Of a stretch of DNA of 9,422 bases, positions 5,533 through 9,422 are shown in pieces. This stretch comes from DP-36 sp036004365 (GTDB lineage: Bacteria > Desulfobacterota > Binatia > UBA9968). The notes beneath the pieces are model-generated. The model saw only the letters and a list, made by a program, of their open reading frames with translations. It ran no database searches and had not been told where the DNA came from. Positions within the stretch are counted from its first letter, which is position 1. Each line of letters opens with the position of its first letter. Where the stretch lies: contig DASYRN010000039.1 in the NCBI GenBank assembly GCA_036004365.1, positions 1 to 9,422 on the forward strand, in the 5' to 3' direction. The position numbers and the translations under genes are program-made.

Positions 5533-5562
5533 TTGTGATTTAGGGCGGGCTGCGCATAGAAT
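5533..5562 (+). promoter_or_regulatory. Sigma-70-like promoter of the AMDase-fold gene
   Basis: TTGTGA (5533-5538, four of six against consensus) is followed after 18 bp by TAGAAT (5557-5562, five of six). Transcription would begin near 5569, giving a leader of about 30 bases with AGGAGG at 5589-5594, six bases before the ATG. An inverted repeat with AGTTTTT (5501-5507) and AAAAACT (5523-5529) arms lies just upstream and could be a regulator site. The remainder of the 5177-5600 gap, apart from the ORF6N relic, shows no gene. Confidence 0.45.
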
Positions 5563-5600
5563 CAAAAGAAGATAAACAGGCTGCAAGAAGGAGGACTGAA

Positions 5601-6329
5601 ATGGCCACAGCGAGCTGGCGGGGAACAGTCGGAGTCGTGAAACCCACGTACGGATCGGGATCACTCGTAGAGTTCATTCGCTTGCTCCCGGAGGGCGTCG
5701 GCGTGATTCCAGTGTACGCCGGAATCAAAGAGCACACGGAGCGCGGTTATCTTGACGCCCTGGAAACTTACAACGAGCGCGTAGCCGAGCTTGCCAGGAT
5801 AGGCGTCGACCTCATGCATCCCGAAGGGGCGCCACCGTTTATGGTGCGTAGCTACAAGGGTGAGCAAGAGATCGTGAAGCAGTGGGAAGAGAAGTACAAG
5901 GTGCCTATCTTCACCTCCGGGATGACGCAGGCCGAAGCTCTCCGGGCCTTGGGCATAAAGCGATTCGTCGGCTGCACTTACTACAGCGACAACAAGCTCA
6001 ACGAGCTTTTTACGCGATATTTTACCGACGCAGGATTTGAGGTGCTCGCAATGGAGGGCATGAACACTTCACCGAACGAAGCGGGCAACATCTCCTCCCA
6101 GGAGATTTATCTGCACCTCAAGCGATCGTTTCTCAAACATCCCGGCGCTCAGGGGATTTATCTTCTCGGCTCCGGCGCCTGGCGAGTCATCGATGTGGTG
6201 CCGGCGGAGGAAGACCTGGGAGTACCGGTCGTCCATCCTGTCGCTGCGCGAGTCTGGTACGTGCAGAAGCGGCTCCACGTCCGCCAAACTGTTCAGGGTG
6301 CTGGCCGTCTCTTAGCGGAGTTACCCTAG
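5601..6329 (+). CDS. AMDase / maleate isomerase / Asp-Glu racemase-fold protein lacking the catalytic cysteines
   Basis: A 242-residue cytoplasmic protein with the two-lobed fold of arylmalonate decarboxylase, maleate cis-trans isomerase and Asp/Glu racemase. Readable markers are the N-terminal GVVKPTYGSGSLVEFIRLLP, the central VPIFTSGMTQAEALRALGIK (101-120), where the second lobe begins, and the C-terminal GVPVVHPVAARVWYVQKRLH. Canonical members carry a catalytic Cys near residue 75 and another near 190. Here those places read HPEGAPPF (73-80) and LLGSGAWR (188-195), with no Cys. The only Cys, C125 (FVGCTYYSD), is in the hinge strand. I recall a branch with the same GAPPFM and LGSGxR motifs, so this is probably a family trait and not damage. 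The reaction is unknown. The start has AGGAGG six bases upstream. It converges on the YeeE fragment with 51 bp between. Confidence 0.85.
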   Translation: MATASWRGTVGVVKPTYGSGSLVEFIRLLPEGVGVIPVYAGIKEHTERGYLDALETYNERVAELARIGVDLMHPEGAPPFMVRSYKGEQEIVKQWEEKYKVPIFTSGMTQAEALRALGIKRFVGCTYYSDNKLNELFTRYFTDAGFEVLAMEGMNTSPNEAGNISSQEIYLHLKRSFLKHPGAQGIYLLGSGAWRVIDVVPAEEDLGVPVVHPVAARVWYVQKRLHVRQTVQGAGRLLAELP

Positions 6330-6380
6330 TTCTGTTGAGCTAACAATTATCTTTAAGAAGTCTCACATTATCGATCTCTA

Positions 6381-6647
6381 CTATTGGACCACGCCTAACG
6401 GACATAAGATCCCGCCCTGAAGCAGCGCATACAGCCCAGCACCCGCGATAAGACCTGCCACAAATGTCGCGCGCCACGGGCGCTCCCCCGTATCACCAGT
6501 CACGAGGCCGTCAAGTATCCCAGATACGCCGGCAATGCGGCCATTCAAGGCAAGCAAGAGCAGGCTCGCCACGCCGATCAGCGCACCGCCAATAAACCCA
6601 CCGACGAAATTAGGTTCCGTCATATTTAGAATCGCATGGCGCGTCAT
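6381..6647 (-). CDS. YeeE/YedE-family half-protein, C-terminally truncated
   Basis: An 88-residue membrane protein matching the N-terminal half of single-domain YeeE/YedE (sulfur-transport) proteins. The first helix (GGFIGGALIGVASLLLLALN, 16-35) runs into the family signature NGRIAGVSGI (35-44). A second helix follows the WR motif (FVAGLIAGAGLYALLQGG, 62-79). Family members then continue into a second pair of helices with a cysteine-bearing GxGCTSGHG-type motif that conducts thiosulfate or a related sulfur compound. Here the frame stops after CPLGVVQ. The transport core is therefore missing, and the gene may be a pseudogene or one half of a split system. Start 6647 or 6623 (MTEPNFVGG); neither has a clear ribosome binding site. 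It lies 45 bp after the proline-rich gene, in the same direction. Confidence 0.75.
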   Translation of the reverse strand: MTRHAILNMTEPNFVGGFIGGALIGVASLLLLALNGRIAGVSGILDGLVTGDTGERPWRATFVAGLIAGAGLYALLQGGILCPLGVVQ

Positions 6648-6692
6648 GGAATCGCGTGTCGCGTTGCAACACTGTGACTTCCAATCAACACT

Positions 6693-6929
6693 TCAATACT
6701 GGGACGATTTCTCTTTTGCCCTACCTTGCGTGCCCGCGGGCGGCCCTGGTGGTGCACCTACTGTCCCAGCAGGTTCGCCAGGCTCGCGGGGCGGGCCCGA
6801 TCCAGCCGTCGGCGGAGCCGGCGACACAGCCTTTCGTTGTACCTGAGCTTGCTGACGCCCGATCGCAGCCCAGAGGACAATTGCCAAGGCTGCGACGCCC
6901 AACAGCACGTACCAATATTCACGCTTCAT
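6693..6929 (-). CDS. Small membrane-anchored proline/glycine-rich protein
   Basis: A 78-residue protein starting MKREYWYVLLGVAALAIVLW. One N-terminal transmembrane helix (about 5-23) leads into a low-complexity tail rich in Pro, Gly and Ala (SPAPPTAGSGPPREPGEPAG then GAPPGPPAGTQG), ending in a charged AKEKSSQY. With the lysine/arginine start inside, the tail would lie in the periplasm. The start at 6929 is chosen because AAGGAG lies nine bases upstream; an in-frame TTG at 6953 is a poorer choice. The first 11 bases overlap the end of the CHASE2 gene, so the two are translationally coupled and probably work together. No function is recognised; it might act as a periplasmic spacer or partner for CHASE2. 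Confidence 0.65.
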   Translation of the reverse strand: MKREYWYVLLGVAALAIVLWAAIGRQQAQVQRKAVSPAPPTAGSGPPREPGEPAGTVGAPPGPPAGTQGRAKEKSSQY

Positions 6930-8202
6930 GTCCCGCTTCTCCTTTCCGAACAATGCGTTCAGAGAGCCAGACGATTAGCTTCACTCCCAACACGAGCGCG
7001 CTGACCGTCACAGGGTTTACATAGTACCCCAGATGGCGGACCGTCAAGAACAGCAGCAATGAGGTGATAGCGCTCGCCGCGATGAGGCAACCCAAACCTC
7101 GCAGCGCCGATCTTTGGTGCAGCGCCGCCTCAACCGCCACGAAGAACAGGAAGCCGATCAGGTAATCCACCCACGGGATCACGGGTTTGAAGTAACGCTC
7201 GTCGAGCAGGGCCTCAATGTAATTCGCTTGCAACACGACGCCTGGGACCCGGCCGATCACCGTAAAATGGACGTCCACGTCCCGGCTGATCTCCCCGATG
7301 ATTGCGATTCGTCCCCGGACATACTCTAGGTCTTTGTTTCGGCTATCGCGGCGGCCACACAGGTCGCGCATACTGGATCGCTGCTTGGGGGAGGCACACA
7401 GGATGTCGCCAGCCAGATAAGATGTGAAGTCTTCCCTCCGGATAACGCTGAGGTAAGGATGGTCTCGGAACTTGACGAGTTGCTGCAAGGACGGATATTT
7501 CGTCAGAAGCTTTGAGTCGTACGCCTGCGCCGCTTCCAAGGCCAGCGCGTTGCTCCACTCGGGTTCTGATTTGCCATTGCGCCGTATCGTCCAGCCGAGG
7601 GCGAGACGCCGGGAATCGATATCGATGTTGATAACGGCTTCCTTCAGTTTCGGAGCGTCTGGGAAATTCAGGGGGCTGATTATGGGCCACGCAAACTCCC
7701 CCGGCGTCGACGAGGGGGATCGGCGATTGTCAACCCTGATCCCGACGATGATTGGCACACGGCCGCTAACAGTGCCAATCGCGTTCTGTAGCGCGGCAGT
7801 GCCAGGGTGATCCGGCTTGCAGCCGCTCGCAGTGAAGAACTTGTCGACGACGATGATTGCCGGGTCGCGTTCCGCGAGGTCGGTGATGAGATCGGCTAGA
7901 AACTCGCGCTGCTCGCATATGTTGTGGAGCGAGACAGCGGTGGGATCGGCATCGGGGTCGATCTCAACAAGAACGGTGTACCTAGGCACGAGGCGGCGTG
8001 GCCACGAAGCCACCAAATATTGATAGACCCCGCGAGCGTTGAAAACCGACTGGGTTAGGCCCGGGTGATGTTGGCCTTCCGAGGTCAGACTTTCGACGTA
8101 ATGCTCCAGGATGTAGGCCAGGATGCAGGCCACGAGAAACAGGGCGAAAACGCGAAGCGAACGGTATCGTTTGAGCTTATCGGGTAGGCGCCTCATGACC
8201 AT
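6919..8202 (-). CDS. CHASE2-domain membrane protein without an output domain
   Basis: A 427-residue protein (start MVMRRLPDKL) with the CHASE2 sensor architecture. It has one N-terminal helix (VFALFLVACILAYILEHYV, about 18-36), a periplasmic CHASE2 domain (about 50-335) and three C-terminal helices (about 344-361, 370-388 and 395-413). Diagnostic blocks are VLVEIDPDADP, the D-x-AIIVVDKFF strand, and RGRIAIIGEISRDVDVHFTV followed by RVPGVVLQANYIEALLDERY. CHASE2 normally feeds a cytoplasmic kinase, GGDEF/EAL or adenylate cyclase domain. Here the chain ends about 14 residues after the last helix, so any signal must go through a partner. The frame is open to a TTG at 8328, but residues before 8202 look non-coding; ATG 8196 is a near alternative. 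AGGG lies nine bases upstream of 8202. It overlaps the proline-rich gene by 11 bp. Confidence 0.88.
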   Translation of the reverse strand: MVMRRLPDKLKRYRSLRVFALFLVACILAYILEHYVESLTSEGQHHPGLTQSVFNARGVYQYLVASWPRRLVPRYTVLVEIDPDADPTAVSLHNICEQREFLADLITDLAERDPAIIVVDKFFTASGCKPDHPGTAALQNAIGTVSGRVPIIVGIRVDNRRSPSSTPGEFAWPIISPLNFPDAPKLKEAVINIDIDSRRLALGWTIRRNGKSEPEWSNALALEAAQAYDSKLLTKYPSLQQLVKFRDHPYLSVIRREDFTSYLAGDILCASPKQRSSMRDLCGRRDSRNKDLEYVRGRIAIIGEISRDVDVHFTVIGRVPGVVLQANYIEALLDERYFKPVIPWVDYLIGFLFFVAVEAALHQRSALRGLGCLIAASAITSLLLFLTVRHLGYYVNPVTVSALVLGVKLIVWLSERIVRKGEAGHEA

Positions 8203-8600
8203 CACGTCGCGCCCTAGATTAGCTGGACCTTGCCTCGCAAGCTGTGTTACCCAGGATCGCCTCTGTAGAGGATAAAAACGTTCGAAAAGCGGACTGATTT
8301 TACAATGTTTTGTCCGCGGAGCAAGCAAAAAATATAGGGGGGTTTACGCTACAAAGCATGCGAAAAAGGATAGGCACTGTAAAAAGAGCGCGAGCACCGA
8401 TCATGCGAGGCGCATCTGCGCCAACGATGCGCACCCACCACCCCCGCTGATGTCGGGGACTATTCTCAATTCAAGCGCGGTTACGCCGTTGAGTTCGACG
8501 CGCTAGTCCTCGATCTCCCGGGCGGCGATTTAAGGGGTCTGACCCCTTTTATGCCGTTCAGTTTCGGAGTTGTACCGGACTCGGGTGCGCAATTGAAGAT
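8203..8600. other. Hairpin-rich intergenic region between rhlE-like and CHASE2 genes
   Basis: No gene is seen in these 398 bp. From the CHASE2 side there is an A/T-rich block (8325-8335) that may hold its promoter, though no good -35/-10 pair was found. Next come three palindromes: GGCGCA/TGCGCC at 8409-8422, CCCCG/CGGGG at 8442-8458, and the GGGGTC hairpin at 8532-8548, listed separately. In addition GGCGGCGAT (8521-8529) is repeated inverted at 8603-8611, across the end of the helicase gene. Frames here are short and unlike any protein I know. Confidence 0.6.
8532..8548. repeat. AAGGGGTC-T-GACCCCTT palindrome
   Basis: A perfect 8-bp inverted repeat around a single T. Elements with a GGGGTCAGACCCC core are, from memory, frequent in intergenic DNA near REP-associated (RAYT, IS200-like) transposases. 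None is present here, so this may be a solo element or a scar. It lies about 50 bp beyond the stop of the minus-strand helicase gene and could help end its transcript, although the T run (8547-8550) is on the opposite side for that direction. Confidence 0.5.
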
Positions 8601-9422
8601 TTATCGCCGCCCTCTGCGACCGTAACCGAAAGACCGTCTGCCGCGCGAGCGCCCGCTGCCGAAAGGCGCCGGGGGTCTGTCTTCGAGCAAGCGCGTGTGT
8701 TTGTAGACGAAGTTCTCCAGTTTAACGCGCGGAATTTTCTGGCTGATGAAACGCTCGATCGCCGCGACCTCCTGAAGGTCCTCGGCGGTCATAATGGTAA
8801 AGGCATCGCCGACGCTCTGCGCGCGGCCTGTGCGACCGATGCGGTGGACGTAGTCCTCCGCATGATGCGGCACGTCAAAGTTGATGACGTGGCTGATCTG
8901 CTCCACGTCGATGCCGCGCGCGGCGATGTCGGTCGCAACCATTACTTCGTAGCGGCCGTTGCGGAAACCGTTCAGGGCCTGCTCGCGCTCACGCTGCGTC
9001 CGGTTGGAATGTAGGACCGCGATGGCGTGGCCTTGGTGATGGAGCTTGCGCGCGACACGGTCGGCGCCGTGTTTGGTGCGACAGAAAATGAGCACCTGAT
9101 CGTACTCGGTGCGCCGCAGCAGCTCCTCCAAGAGCTCCTGCTTCTGATCGCTCGCTACGGGATACAACGCATGCGTCACGGTCTGGGCGGGGGAACGGCG
9201 CTGGCCGATCTCCACGCTCTCGGGATTGCGCAACGCCCAATTGCAGAGCTGCTCGATCTCGGGAGGAATGGTGGCGGAAAACAGCATCGTCTGACGCGTG
9301 CGCGGACAACGTTCGACGATACGGCGCACGTCGGGCAGGAAACCCATGTCGAGCATCCGATCCGCTTCGTCCAGAACGAGGATTTCAATCTGATTGAGCC
9401 GAACCATGGCGCGCTGCATCTG
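8601..9422 (-). CDS. rhlE: DEAD-box RNA helicase, RhlE type (C-terminal part)
   Basis: ATP-dependent RNA helicase used in ribosome assembly, RNA turnover and cold adaptation in the cytoplasm. The frame is open to the right edge, so only the last 273 residues are seen. The ATG at 9419 is internal, since it precedes RAMVRLNQIE, which normally follows the Ia/Ib motifs. Motif II (VLDEADRMLDMGF), motif III (SAT in MLFSATIP), motif IV (VLIFCRTKHGADR), motif V (VMVATDIAARGID) and motif VI (HRIGRTGRA) are all present and intact. The tail is arginine/glycine-rich (RSRGRRSFGYGRRGRR), as in RhlE proteins, for RNA contact. The Q motif and Walker A (motif I) lie outside the window. It is the last gene of its transcript on this side. 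Confidence 0.93.
   Translation of the reverse strand, partial: QMQRAMVRLNQIEILVLDEADRMLDMGFLPDVRRIVERCPRTRQTMLFSATIPPEIEQLCNWALRNPESVEIGQRRSPAQTVTHALYPVASDQKQELLEELLRRTEYDQVLIFCRTKHGADRVARKLHHQGHAIAVLHSNRTQREREQALNGFRNGRYEVMVATDIAARGIDVEQISHVINFDVPHHAEDYVHRIGRTGRAQSVGDAFTIMTAEDLQEVAAIERFISQKIPRVKLENFVYKHTRLLEDRPPAPFGSGRSRGRRSFGYGRRGRR

Noticed and set aside
6656..7024. Plus-strand frame opposite the proline-rich and CHASE2 genes
   Set aside because: Antisense shadow; composition reflects the proline/glycine-rich tail read in reverse, with no ribosome binding site or domain.
8203..8328. N-terminal extension of the CHASE2 protein from a TTG at 8328
   Set aside because: The extra 42 residues look like translated upstream DNA. 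The first helix sits at the expected distance from the ATG at 8202.
8697..9014. Plus-strand frame opposite the helicase gene
   Set aside because: Antisense to intact helicase motifs IV-VI; no independent coding evidence.

Overview
The window looks like chromosomal DNA of a Gram-negative, probably proteobacterial-type environmental bacterium. The clues are an E. coli AroG-type DAHP synthase, an RhlE-type DEAD-box helicase, a CHASE2 membrane sensor, a YeeE/YedE fragment and clear AGGAG-type ribosome binding sites. Several genes have relatives that I associate with soil and sediment lineages. Nothing in the sequence fixes the genus or phylum.

Layout. Bases 1-97 hold the first codons of an unrecognised minus-strand gene that runs off the left edge. 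A plus-strand pair follows: a cytoplasmic GH15 glucoamylase/trehalase-like hydrolase (134-1996), coupled by an ATGA overlap to a four-helix membrane protein (1993-2469). A 53-bp sequence from the left-edge gene recurs at 2500-2552 with one mismatch, so near-identical direct repeats bracket this pair. A minus-strand pyridoxamine-phosphate-oxidase/F420-type flavoprotein (2595-3017) comes next. An AT-rich gap with a possible sigma-54 promoter leads to two convergent mini zinc-ribbon genes whose stop codons overlap (3373-3654 plus, 3651-3815 minus). The second, 54 codons long, has a good promoter and a perfect 16-bp CRP/FNR-like palindrome upstream. Then come aroG (4097-5176), a decayed ORF6N-domain fragment (5194-5334, minus) and an arylmalonate-decarboxylase/Asp-Glu-racemase-fold protein lacking the usual catalytic cysteines (5601-6329).

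The right part is on the minus strand. A CHASE2 protein with no output domain (8202-6919) overlaps a small proline-rich membrane protein (6929-6693), followed by a 3'-truncated YeeE/YedE half-gene (6647-6381). A hairpin-rich gap separates this operon from an rhlE-like helicase (8601-9422), whose N-terminal part lies beyond the right edge.

The window reads as a patchwork of short, mostly independent units with scars between them (direct repeats, ORF6N remnant, truncated YeeE), not as one pathway. The points most worth attention are the repeat-bracketed GH15 module, the output-less CHASE2 with its coupled proline-rich partner, the cysteine-less AMDase-fold enzyme and the palindrome-controlled mini zinc-ribbon gene. 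I see no complete mobile element, CRISPR array, tRNA or rRNA.
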